Shown piece after piece: positions 7,702-14,866 of a stretch of DNA of 26,098 bases. This DNA is from Geminicoccaceae bacterium (GTDB taxonomy: Bacteria > Pseudomonadota > Alphaproteobacteria > Geminicoccales > Geminicoccaceae): positions 1 to 26,098 of the forward strand of contig JAGREZ010000043.1 in assembly GCA_020446285.1 (NCBI GenBank). Direction: 5' to 3'. A model generated the notes under the pieces. The model saw nothing but the letters and a program-made list of their open reading frames with translations, was not told the origin of the DNA and searched no databases. How positions within the stretch are numbered: the first letter of the stretch is position 1; the number at the start of each line of letters is the position of its first letter. A program made the translations under genes and the position numbers.

Positions 7702-8916
7702 ATGCCTCAAGCAAACAGTCCTGCCGCAGCCCCCGGCCGATCGGTCCGCGATCCGCGCCTCGACGTGTGGCGGGGTTTCGCCATGCTCATCATTCTCGTC
7801 GCCCATGTTCCGGGCAATCACTGGTCCAACTTCATTCCAGCACGCTTCGGCCCTTCGGACGCGGCGGAAATGTTCGTGTTCTGCTCCGGCTTCGCCGCCG
7901 CCATCGCCTTCGGCGGCACGTTCGAGCGGCATGGCTGGTGGACCGGAACGCGACGCATCCTGTTTCGCTGCTGGCAGATCTACTGGGCGCATGTCGGCCT
8001 TTTCTGGAGCATCGCCGCAATCTCGGTGCTCTCGACCTGGTATGTCGGCGAAGAGGTCAAGAACTATGTCATCTCGCTCGGCATCAATGCCTTCGTCGAC
8101 GATACCGAGATGGCGCTCGTCGGCCTGATGACCTTTTCCTGGGTGCCGAACTATTTCGATATCCTGCCGATGTATTTCGTCATCCTGCTGATGACGCCGC
8201 TGGTGGTCCTTCTCCAGCGATGGCACACGGCGGCGGCAATCGCGTTCTGCGTGGGCCTCTACGCGGCGACATGGATCCTCGACCTCGAATTCAGCGCCGA
8301 TCCCCGGTCGGGCCGCCCGTGGTTCTTCAATCCGCTGGCGTGGCAGCTCCTGTTCTTCACCGGATTCATGCTCAGTCGCGGCTGGATCCGGCCGCCTCCA
8401 CCCGACTGGCGGCTGGCGCTGGCCGGCATCGTCTTCGTTCTCGTCCTCGTGCCGGTGAGCCGCTGGCAGATCTATGTCGGAAATCCGACACTCCAGGCCA
8501 TTCACGATGCGCTCTGGCTCAAGGATCTGACCTACTGGGACCAGGCGGCGATCTTCAAGACCAACGAGCACCCGCTGCGCCTCCTGCACATTCTCGTGCT
8601 CTCCTATCTCGCCGTCCTGGCAGTTCGTGGCCGCGAGCACTGGCTGCGCCGCTGGCCGTTGTCGATGGTGGAGAAGGTCGGCCAGCAGGCGCTCGCCACC
8701 TTCCTCTTCTCGATGGCGTTCGCGCGTGTGCTCGGCGTGGTGCTTGACGAGTGGGGAAGAACGATGTTCACCTGGGCCGTTGTCAACATTGTCGGGCTCG
8801 CGAGCGTGATTGCCGTTGCCTACATCGTCAGCTGGTACAAGCGGGAACCCTGGCGCCGCCCGCCGCCCGCGCGGGCGAATACGATGCCACCGGCAGCGGA
8901 GGGTGGGTCCGCATGA
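7702..8916 (+). CDS. opgC: OpgC-type integral membrane acyltransferase
   Basis: A 404-residue polytopic inner-membrane protein of the OpgC/acyltransferase-3-like family. In other bacteria OpgC adds succinyl groups to osmoregulated periplasmic glucans. Diagnostic features are DPRLDVWRGFAMLIILVAHVPGN near the N-terminus, GPSDAAEMFVFCSGFAAAIAFG, the RCWQIYWAHVGLF helix, and about ten hydrophobic segments ending at VNIVGLASVIAVAYIVSWYKREPWR. The ATG at 7702 is chosen because homology begins soon after; the Shine-Dalgarno is weak and the open frame runs further upstream. The stop overlaps the start of the next gene (ATGATG), which implies coupled translation. No glucan synthase genes (opgG/opgH) are in view, so the acceptor is not certain. 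Confidence 0.88.
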   Translation: MPQANSPAAAPGRSVRDPRLDVWRGFAMLIILVAHVPGNHWSNFIPARFGPSDAAEMFVFCSGFAAAIAFGGTFERHGWWTGTRRILFRCWQIYWAHVGLFWSIAAISVLSTWYVGEEVKNYVISLGINAFVDDTEMALVGLMTFSWVPNYFDILPMYFVILLMTPLVVLLQRWHTAAAIAFCVGLYAATWILDLEFSADPRSGRPWFFNPLAWQLLFFTGFMLSRGWIRPPPPDWRLALAGIVFVLVLVPVSRWQIYVGNPTLQAIHDALWLKDLTYWDQAAIFKTNEHPLRLLHILVLSYLAVLAVRGREHWLRRWPLSMVEKVGQQALATFLFSMAFARVLGVVLDEWGRTMFTWAVVNIVGLASVIAVAYIVSWYKREPWRRPPPARANTMPPAAEGGSA

Positions 8917-9728
8917 TGCTCCGCAGGCAAGGCTTGACGAGGCGCGCCGCCAGCGCGCAAGGCTTGAGGTGCGCCGCCAGAGTGGCGGCCGTGTTTCTCC
9001 TCTTCTTCTTCCTCGCATCCGGGGCCGGAGCGGCCTGTCTCGACGACGTCGCGGTGCCCGCATCCGCCGGACCGGGGGCGGAACCATCGGTCATCGTCCT
9101 CGACGAGGCGGATGCCATCGCCGCCTACGCCCTTCCCGCCTGCCTCGGTCTGCGTTTCGAGACACCGCCGGCAACGCTCGTGGCGCTCAGGGCCTCGCCG
9201 GCGAACACGTCGCTCGATCAGGTCATCGCCCGGATTGCCGCATTCTCCACGCTCGAGACGGTTCGATACTGGTCGAAATCGAGGCAGGAATGGCGCTGGC
9301 TGGTGAGCGAGACGCAGGCACTTTCCGGCCCCGATCCAGAGCAGGCCGGTACCGATCCCGCACCGGGCGAGCTCGTGACGGGGGCCGTCTTTTTTGCCCT
9401 GCAGGACGATTCCGATCCGCTCAGTGCGATCGTGATGCGCATGGAGGTGGTGCGTCGGGATGAGAACGCAATCGTGATAACGTTCGAGAACGTCACCGCA
9501 TCGACCATGATGGGCCTGACCGTGCTGCCGGTGGGCTCCCTGCGCTCGGTCGTGGCCGTCGAGCGCAACGGCGAGGACGGGCTGGATTTCTACCTTCTCT
9601 CCGGCAATTCCGCCAACCTGCCCGCCTGGCTCCTGCCGGCGAAGGCATCGCACATCAACCGGGCGGTCGCCGTTTATCGCCACCTCGCCGGCATACCGAG
9701 TGAGGCGGAACCGCCCGCGGCGCCCTGA
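8913..9728 (+). CDS. Exported protein of unknown function
   Basis: A 271-residue protein with a clear signal peptide: an Arg-rich start, the hydrophobic core VAAVFLLFFFLAS and a probable cleavage at GAGA-ACLDD. A Cys lies just after the site, but Gly at -3 makes a lipoprotein signal doubtful. The mature part is mixed alpha/beta with no transmembrane segment. A recognisable block is IVITFENVTASTMMGLTVLP, and the C-terminus reads INRAVAVYRHLAGIPSEAEPPAAP. I cannot name the family with confidence. ATG at 8913 overlaps the opgC stop and has GGAGGG nine bases upstream, so it is translated with the acyltransferase. The Slam-like gene follows after 80 bases. Confidence 0.8.
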   Translation: MMLRRQGLTRRAASAQGLRCAARVAAVFLLFFFLASGAGAACLDDVAVPASAGPGAEPSVIVLDEADAIAAYALPACLGLRFETPPATLVALRASPANTSLDQVIARIAAFSTLETVRYWSKSRQEWRWLVSETQALSGPDPEQAGTDPAPGELVTGAVFFALQDDSDPLSAIVMRMEVVRRDENAIVITFENVTASTMMGLTVLPVGSLRSVVAVERNGEDGLDFYLLSGNSANLPAWLLPAKASHINRAVAVYRHLAGIPSEAEPPAAP

Positions 9729-9808
9729 ACAGGCGTCCGGCACTTGAGTTCCTGCGGCAATGTTTGTAAACCCTTGGTTGAATAATCACAGTCCGGAATT
9801 GATCCCTC

Positions 9809-11161
9809 ATGCCGTCAATGCGATACCCACGCCGGATCGCGGCGATCGCTCTCATGCTTCTTTCGGCGACATTCTTCATGGAAACTCCCGCCCGTTCGCA
9901 GGGAGTTGTGATTGAGGACGAGGAGGCCGCGCGCGCCGCACCGGACCGTCTCGTCGACGCCGCCGAACAGCTCATGGCCCGCGGCCTGCTCGCCGAGGCC
10001 GGCACCCTGCTCGACAAGGCCGAATCCTTTGGCGCGAACATCCAGTCCGTACGCTTCGCGCGCGCCCGGCTCGCCCAGCTCCAGGGCGACCTGAAGACAG
10101 CCGAGAGCCTCTATCGCCGGATCCTGCTCGACGAGCCCGACGCGCTGCGCGTGCGCCTCGAACTCGGGCGCGTCTATTTTCTCCTCGAGGATGACACCAA
10201 GGCGACCCTTCAGTTCCGCTACGCGCTGGCCGGCGACCTGCCGGAGAACGTGCAGAACAATGTGCTCCGCTTTCTCGACATCATGCGTGCGCGCCGCCGC
10301 TGGTCGGTCGGGGTCGATCTGGCGCTGGCACCGGACACCAACGTCAACGCAGCACCCAACACCCGAAGCGTCGACATCCTCGGCCTTCCCTTCGTCCTCG
10401 ACGAGAACGCGCGCGAGGAGAGCGGCATCGGCGCGGAGATGCGCCTGAACGGGCGGTTCGACGTGCCCGTCAATGACAGCCTGCTCATCCGTCAGGCCGC
10501 CTTCCTGCGCCGGCTTGAATATGACGGGAGCCGGTACGACGACACCAGTCTCTACATGCGCATGGGTCCGCTCTGGCGGCGTGGCGGCACCGAACTGCAG
10601 GCATCGGCGCTGCTTGGCCGGCGCTGGTACGAAAGTCGCGACTACAGCCGCTCGATCGGCGCGCGCGTCGATGCCAGCACCCGCCTCACACCGCGTCTGG
10701 AGGCCGGCATCGGGTTCCAGTATCTGCACATGGATCATGACGAGGCCGATTATCTCGACGGCCCGCGCCTGCAACTCTCGCAACAGACGCTCTGGGCCTT
10801 CACCCCGCAAAGCTACCTGCGCGGCGTCGTCGCCATCGACCGGGAGACCGCGGACGCCGCGACCGAGAGCAACTGGGGGTTGTTCCTCGCGCTCGGCTGG
10901 TTCGTGGAACTGCCCAAGGGCTTCACCGTCTACACCGAACCGGGCATCCAGCTGCGCCGCTTCGACAAGCAATCCGCGGCCTTCGACGACCGCCGCGAGG
11001 AGATCACGCCGCGCCTCGCCATCAATCTGCGCAACCGCCGGCTGGATGTGTTCGGCTTCACCCCCGTCATCGGCGTCGAATTCGACCGCCGCATGTCGAA
11101 TATCGACCTCTACGACTACGAACGCGCAAGAATGATCATCGGCATCACCCGCGAGTTCTAG
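9809..11161 (+). CDS. Slam-like outer membrane protein (TPR plus DUF560 beta-barrel)
   Basis: A 450-residue protein with the architecture of surface lipoprotein assembly modifiers. It has a signal peptide (residues 1-31, cleaving after ARSQ or nearby). A periplasmic helical/TPR region covers about residues 40-165, including RLVDAAEQLMARGLLAEAGTLLDKA and LQGDLKTAESLYRRILLDEPDALRVRLELGRVYFLL. The C-terminal ~280 residues show alternating amphipathic strands and a terminal Phe (MIIGITREF), the usual signal for the BAM machinery. In Neisseria, Slam proteins move lipoproteins to the cell surface. The substrate here is unknown. An A+T-rich gap at 9729-9808 precedes it. Assignment to the Slam/DUF560 family is from domain order and barrel character, not from an alignment. 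Confidence 0.82.
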   Translation: MPSMRYPRRIAAIALMLLSATFFMETPARSQGVVIEDEEAARAAPDRLVDAAEQLMARGLLAEAGTLLDKAESFGANIQSVRFARARLAQLQGDLKTAESLYRRILLDEPDALRVRLELGRVYFLLEDDTKATLQFRYALAGDLPENVQNNVLRFLDIMRARRRWSVGVDLALAPDTNVNAAPNTRSVDILGLPFVLDENAREESGIGAEMRLNGRFDVPVNDSLLIRQAAFLRRLEYDGSRYDDTSLYMRMGPLWRRGGTELQASALLGRRWYESRDYSRSIGARVDASTRLTPRLEAGIGFQYLHMDHDEADYLDGPRLQLSQQTLWAFTPQSYLRGVVAIDRETADAATESNWGLFLALGWFVELPKGFTVYTEPGIQLRRFDKQSAAFDDRREEITPRLAINLRNRRLDVFGFTPVIGVEFDRRMSNIDLYDYERARMIIGITREF

Positions 11162-11210
11162 TGCATCGATCCAGACAGATCATACTGTTCTGACTGGATA
11201 AATTGATGCA
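11162..11210. terminator. Long imperfect hairpin between convergent genes
   Basis: TGCATC (11162-11167) pairs with GATGCA (11205-11210). Inside, ATCCAGACAG (11169-11178) pairs with CTGACTGGAT (11190-11199) with one mismatch. It begins immediately after the Slam-like stop codon and lies 12 bases before the stop of the opposite gene. No T-tract follows on either strand, so it may act as a bidirectional 3'-end stabiliser or a Rho-assisted terminator. Confidence 0.55.
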
Positions 11211-11222
11211 AAAACAAGCGTC

Positions 11223-11534
11223 TCAGTGACCGGCGGATGGACGGGAGGTTTCGAAGGCCTGTTTTTGTTCGGCGGTCGCCTCGGTCTGGAAGCGCTTCTT
11301 CCACTCCGCATAGGGCATGCCGTAGACGATTTCGCGGGCGGCATTCTCGTCCAGATCGATCCCGCGTTCGCCGGCAGCAGCACTGTACCATCTGGAAAGG
11401 CAGTTGCGGCAGAAGCCGGAGAGATTCATCAGGTCGATGTTCTGCACATCGGTCCGCTCGCGCAGATGGTCGACGAGCCGCCTGAATGCGGCCGCCTCGA
11501 GTTCGATCCGGGTCCGGTCATCGATATCCGACAT
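11223..11534 (-). CDS. DUF1244 family protein
   Basis: A 103-residue protein matching the small DUF1244 family of alpha- and gammaproteobacteria. The conserved core is visible as NLSGFCRNCLSRWYSAAAGERG followed by DENAAREIVYGMPYAEWKKRFQ, including the two Cys in CRNC and the invariant YGMPY. The frame is open to a GTG at 11552, but ATG at 11534 (MSDIDD) is better placed, with AGGGA about eight bases upstream. The biochemical role of the family is not established. It lies downstream of the carboxylate-amine ligase and N-formylglutamate amidohydrolase genes on the same strand, 51 bases after the ligase, and probably belongs to the same transcript. Confidence 0.9.
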   Translation of the reverse strand: MSDIDDRTRIELEAAAFRRLVDHLRERTDVQNIDLMNLSGFCRNCLSRWYSAAAGERGIDLDENAAREIVYGMPYAEWKKRFQTEATAEQKQAFETSRPSAGH

Positions 11535-11585
11535 CAGCCTCTTCCCTGTCACTGTTCCCCAAGGCCCCCTCCACGCTGCTCGCGA

Positions 11586-12728
11586 TCAGGCGGGCACGCC
11601 TTCGAGCGATTCCTCCAGCAGCCAGTCGACGACCGCCAGCCGTGCCGCATGTTCGTCGGCGCCGCTCTCGATGGCAGCATAGTAGACGGCGAGCTGCCTG
11701 TCCGCGCTCGTTCCGTTGCTCAGGATCCCGCTCACCCTCTCCAGTTCGGCGAGGCAGCCGAGATCATCGGCATGCGGTCGCAGGAGATTCTTGAGTTCCT
11801 CCATCAGGTCGGCCATGGGCACCAGTTCGCAACGACCATAATCGGCGAGCGTTCCGGACACGCCATAGCGCTGTGCCCGCCACTTGTTCTCCTCGAGCAG
11901 GATCTGGCGATAGCGGCGCCATGTCCGGTTGCCCGCGCGCTGTTCGAACAGGAAGGCCAGAAGCGACTGGTAGACGGCAACGATGGTGATCGCGTCCTCG
12001 AGCCTGGTGCAGACGTCGCACACCCGCATCTCCAGCGTCGGCTGCTTGACGCTCGGCCGCATGTCCCACCAGATCTTGGTGGGATCGTCGACGACGCCGG
12101 TCCGCTCCATCATCCGCAGAAGGTCCAGCCAGTCGCTGTAGCTCTGGAATTCCTCCGGCAGTCCGGTTCTCGGCAGATCGCCGAAGATGGTCGGACGAAA
12201 GGCCTTCATGCCCGTGTCGTTGCCTTCCCAGAAGGGCGAGGACGTGCTGAGAGCCAGCAGATGCGGCAGGAAATAGGCCGCCTGGTTCATCAGGTCGATG
12301 CGAAGGTCGTCGTCATCGATGCCGGCATGGACATGCATGCCGCAGATCACCAGCCGCCGGGCGATGGCCTGGAAATCCTGGCTGAGCAGGCGATAGCGTT
12401 CCATGTCGACACTCTTCTGGTCGCGCCAGCTCGCGGAAGGATGCGTCGAGGCGGCGATCAGACCGTAGCCATACTCCCGCGCGCAGTCGGACACGGTGCG
12501 GCGCAGGCCGGCAAGCTCCTTGCGGATCTGATCGACATTGCGGCAGACGGAGGTTCCGATCTCGACCTGCGCCTGCAGCAGCTCATGCGTGACCTGGTCG
12601 CCCAGCGCCTCGCGGCAACGATCCATGAACCCGGCCGGCTGCTCGGTCGCCAGCAGCCGGGTTTCGAGATCGACGATCAGATATTCCTCCTCTACTCCAA
12701 GGGTGAGAAGAGGCTTGCGTGCCGCCAT
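11586..12728 (-). CDS. YbdK-type carboxylate-amine ligase (GCS2 family)
   Basis: A 380-residue cytoplasmic ATP-dependent ligase of the glutamate-cysteine ligase type 2 family. The N-terminal LTLGVEEEYLIVD is the nucleotide/metal-binding signature. Other matches are LLQAQVEIGTSVC, the ICGMHVHAGIDDDD active-site loop and IWWDMRPSVKQPTLEMRVCDVCT, which holds the conserved Arg/Glu/Asp. YbdK members are weak glutamate-cysteine ligases in vitro and their natural substrates are unclear. The first 37 bases overlap the 3' end of the N-formylglutamate amidohydrolase gene in another frame, so the two are translationally linked. The length (about 370-390) is normal. Confidence 0.93.
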   Translation of the reverse strand: MAARKPLLTLGVEEEYLIVDLETRLLATEQPAGFMDRCREALGDQVTHELLQAQVEIGTSVCRNVDQIRKELAGLRRTVSDCAREYGYGLIAASTHPSASWRDQKSVDMERYRLLSQDFQAIARRLVICGMHVHAGIDDDDLRIDLMNQAAYFLPHLLALSTSSPFWEGNDTGMKAFRPTIFGDLPRTGLPEEFQSYSDWLDLLRMMERTGVVDDPTKIWWDMRPSVKQPTLEMRVCDVCTRLEDAITIVAVYQSLLAFLFEQRAGNRTWRRYRQILLEENKWRAQRYGVSGTLADYGRCELVPMADLMEELKNLLRPHADDLGCLAELERVSGILSNGTSADRQLAVYYAAIESGADEHAARLAVVDWLLEESLEGVPA

Positions 12729-13516
12729 GACGTTCGCATCCCGTTCTTGTCGTTTTCACATGATTCGTGGAGTCCCGACAGGGCGGGATCGGCAAGGCAT
12801 GGTTCGAGGACATCGCCGACGAGAGCGGACCACCGGTCGGCGCCGGCATCGTCGCGGATGAGATCGTGCCGGATCTCGAGCATCAGATGCGGAATGCCGG
12901 TACGCTGACAGTGAAAAGCCATCGTGAAACCAAGCTCGCGCAGTCCGGAATAGGGCTGGTTGTCGCCGACGACGAGGTCCGGAACGGCGCGCAGGCCGTC
13001 GAGCACGGGTGCCGAGAGCCGGCGATCGCCGCGCCACAGGACGCCGACATGCCAGGGCCGGTCCTCGCCATTCATGCGCGGCGTGAAGCTGTGAACGGCG
13101 ATCACCACCGGGATTCGCCCCGAACGCCGCATCCGGCCGATCCGGCGGGCGACCGTACGGTGATAGGGAAGGAAATGGTCCTTCACCCGACGCGCCGTTT
13201 CGAGGCGTTCCGGATCGGCATTTCCGGGAACGACACAGCCATCGCTCACCGCCGGAATGGATGTGGGCGAACCCGGCCGTCTGTTGGGATCGATGACGAG
13301 GCGGGAAACGTGATCGAGGATCGCGCTGGCGCCGAAACGCGATGCGAGCCTGCGGGTCACCGCCGCCGCACCGATGTCCCAGCCGATATGGCGGTGCAGC
13401 TGCTCCTCGCTGATGCCGAGGAACTCCAGTCCTCCGGGCACGCGATGGCCGGCGTGATCGCAAAGCAACAGTACGGGCGAGGACGGATTTCCCTCGATGA
13501 CCTCGATATCCTTCAT
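12692..13516 (-). CDS. N-formylglutamate amidohydrolase family protein
   Basis: A 274-residue hydrolase of the N-formylglutamate amidohydrolase (HutG-like) family, which releases formate from N-formylglutamate in histidine breakdown or acts on related N-acyl acids. Visible motifs are VLLLCDHAGHRVP, HIGWDIGAAAVTRRLA, the DHVSRLVIDPNR strand, VVIAVHSFTPRMNG and LMLEIRHDLIRDDAGADRW. No other hut gene is in the window. The frame is open upstream to 13621, but homology starts at MKDIEVIEG, so ATG at 13516 is used; no clear Shine-Dalgarno is seen. Its end overlaps the YbdK-type ligase by 37 bases, and the order amidohydrolase-ligase-DUF1244 suggests an operon. Confidence 0.9.
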   Translation of the reverse strand: MKDIEVIEGNPSSPVLLLCDHAGHRVPGGLEFLGISEEQLHRHIGWDIGAAAVTRRLASRFGASAILDHVSRLVIDPNRRPGSPTSIPAVSDGCVVPGNADPERLETARRVKDHFLPYHRTVARRIGRMRRSGRIPVVIAVHSFTPRMNGEDRPWHVGVLWRGDRRLSAPVLDGLRAVPDLVVGDNQPYSGLRELGFTMAFHCQRTGIPHLMLEIRHDLIRDDAGADRWSALVGDVLEPCLADPALSGLHESCENDKNGMRTSWRHASLFSPLE

Positions 13517-13663
13517 GCCGTGGTCATAGCCGTTTGTGCGCCCGCCGGAAAGCGGACAGTTGGCGGCCGCGGCCGTGCTCCCCGCGTCTTCCGGCCTGCG
13601 TCTTCCGGGATGCCCGTTCACGGTGACATGACTTGATCCTTGCGAACCGGAAGTTTACCTGCA

Positions 13664-13694
13664 TTGCGTCGGCGTGCAGTTTACCCGTTATAAA
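13664..13694 (+). promoter_or_regulatory. Probable promoter of the YkuD/lipoprotein cluster
   Basis: TTGCGT (13664-13669) and TATAAA (13689-13694) are 19 bases apart; reading the -10 as TTATAA gives 18. The heptamer GTTTACC occurs twice, at 13653-13659 and 13679-13685, flanking the -35 region 26 bases apart. This could be an operator but is short enough to be chance. Confidence 0.4.
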
Positions 13695-13741
13695 CCTGTT
13701 TGCGCCATATTCGCCCTGCCAAGAAGCGGAGCCGGTTCGAG

Positions 13742-14248
13742 ATGAAGAGACGGTCTGTCCTGCCAGGCCTCATGGCCACCCTCGCGATCTTCGGGATCGC
13801 GCCGCGCGGACATGCGCGGACCGGCCGGGTCGACCGCGTCGTCGTGCTCAAGCGCAAGCGGGTCCTGCAACTGATCAGCAAGGGGGACGTGGTGCACAGC
13901 TTTCGCATAGCGCTCGGCCGTGAGCCTCGCGGCGACAAGCGTTTCGAGGGCGACGGCCGGACGCCCGAGGGGCTGTACTGGCTGGACAGCTGGAAGGGCG
14001 ATTCGCGCTTCTACAAGGCGATACGCATCTCCTATCCCAACCGTGCCGACGTCGAGATGGCGCGCAGGATGGGCCGCTCCGCCGGCGGTGCGATCATGGT
14101 TCACGGACTGGCGAGCGAGATCGAGCACTGGGGTCCCAATCACTACCTGTTCAACTGGACGGAAGGGTGCATCGCCGTCACCAACGAGGAAATGGACGTG
14201 ATCTGGAACAGTGTTCGCCCGGGCACACCCATCGAGATCCGGCCCTGA
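13742..14248 (+). CDS. YkuD-domain protein, YafK/DpaA-like subgroup
   Basis: A 168-residue exported protein. MKRRSVLPGLMATLAIFGIAP is a signal peptide with an Arg pair and cleavage near GHA-RT. The rest is a single YkuD domain: DRVVVLKRKRVLQLI, FRIALGREPRGDKRFEGDGRTPEG, FYKAIRISYPN, then IMVHGL (His121) and WTEGCIAVTNEEMD (catalytic Cys143). The GDGRTPEG and W-T-E-G-C-I-A-V-T-N form is that of the YafK group. In E. coli, YafK (DpaA/LdtF) hydrolyses the bond between Braun lipoprotein and peptidoglycan, whereas most YkuD enzymes are transpeptidases. Assignment to the hydrolase side is by family resemblance only. ATG at 13742 is preferred over one at 13700 because it gives a proper signal peptide. 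Confidence 0.9.
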   Translation: MKRRSVLPGLMATLAIFGIAPRGHARTGRVDRVVVLKRKRVLQLISKGDVVHSFRIALGREPRGDKRFEGDGRTPEGLYWLDSWKGDSRFYKAIRISYPNRADVEMARRMGRSAGGAIMVHGLASEIEHWGPNHYLFNWTEGCIAVTNEEMDVIWNSVRPGTPIEIRP

Positions 14249-14263
14249 TCCGACAATGCGCAC

Positions 14264-14291
14264 TTCAACTGTGAGTACATACCGCTATAAT
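14264..14291 (+). promoter_or_regulatory. Strong candidate promoter for the Lpp-like gene
   Basis: A perfect TATAAT (14286-14291) lies 16 bases after TTCAAC (14264-14269). The start codon of the lipoprotein gene is about 100 bases further on, giving a moderate 5' leader. A consensus -10 box is rare in this G+C-rich window and fits an abundant product. Confidence 0.6.
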
Positions 14292-14394
14292 CCTGTTGCG
14301 CTCGACGGTCACCTGCCCGAAATGGCGGTCTCGTTCCGTCCTGGATGCCGTAGATGGGCGCTTTGGGACTGCCTGCTCGAAGGAGAAAAAACCG

Positions 14395-14655
14395 ATGAAA
14401 GTCTCTTCCCTCGCCACGCTCGCCATTGCCGGCTCCGTTCTCGCACTCGGCGGCTGCTCGAGCCAGAGCGATATCGACCAGCTGCGTTCGGAGATCGCCA
14501 GCGTTCGCGCCATTGCCGAGAGTGCCGACGCCAAGGCGACCGCCGCCCAGGCCGAGGCTGCCGATGCGTCCGCAGCCGCTGCGGCTGCTGCCGAGGATGC
14601 GAATGTCGCCAGCGAGAAGGCCGACCGCATCTTCCGCGCCAATCTGCGCAAGTAG
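14395..14655 (+). CDS. Braun-lipoprotein-like (Lpp/OprI-type) small lipoprotein
   Basis: An 86-residue lipoprotein. The signal is MKVSSLATLAIAGSVLALGG with lipobox LGGC, so Cys21 would be lipidated. The mature 66 residues begin C-S-S-Q-S-D-I-D-Q-L, closely like E. coli Lpp (C-S-S-N-A-K-I-D-Q-L), and then form one long, very Ala-rich helix with heptad spacing (an alanine-zipper look). It ends in A-N-L-R-K; E. coli Lpp ends in Y-R-K and is joined to peptidoglycan through that Lys. The ATG at 14395 has AAGGAG nine bases upstream. Mature E. coli Lpp is 58 residues, so this form is about one heptad longer. It sits between two YkuD-domain genes, has its own promoter and is followed by a strong hairpin. 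Confidence 0.9.
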   Translation: MKVSSLATLAIAGSVLALGGCSSQSDIDQLRSEIASVRAIAESADAKATAAQAEAADASAAAAAAAEDANVASEKADRIFRANLRK

Positions 14656-14663
14656 GTTCGTTC

Positions 14664-14716
14664 GCCCCCCTTTCCGGCAGGCCCTTTCGAACTCCCGAAA
14701 CCTGCCGGCGGGGGGC
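14664..14716 (+). terminator. Large GC-rich hairpin after the Lpp-like gene
   Basis: GCCCCCC (14664-14670) pairs with GGGGGGC (14710-14716), CCGGCAGG (14674-14681) with CCTGCCGG (14701-14708), and TTTCG (14685-14689) with CGAAA (14696-14700). It begins eight bases after the stop codon. The T-tract is poor, so it may protect the 3' end of an abundant mRNA as much as terminate. Confidence 0.65.
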
Positions 14717-14866
14717 CGTTCCTTCGGGCAGCGCCAGCCGCGGGGGCCCCGGTCGCGGGGCTGTGGTCGGCGGGTGTGGCCCGGAACCCGCCTCGGGTTG
14801 GCGACCGGAACATGATCCCCGGTCTTCGGATCATCATCAAGCCAGCATGTTCGAGGTGACAGGTTC

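Noticed and set aside
11226..12908. 560-codon plus-strand open frame
   Set aside because: It is antisense to DUF1244 and the YbdK-type ligase. The composition is shadow-like and no motif is present.
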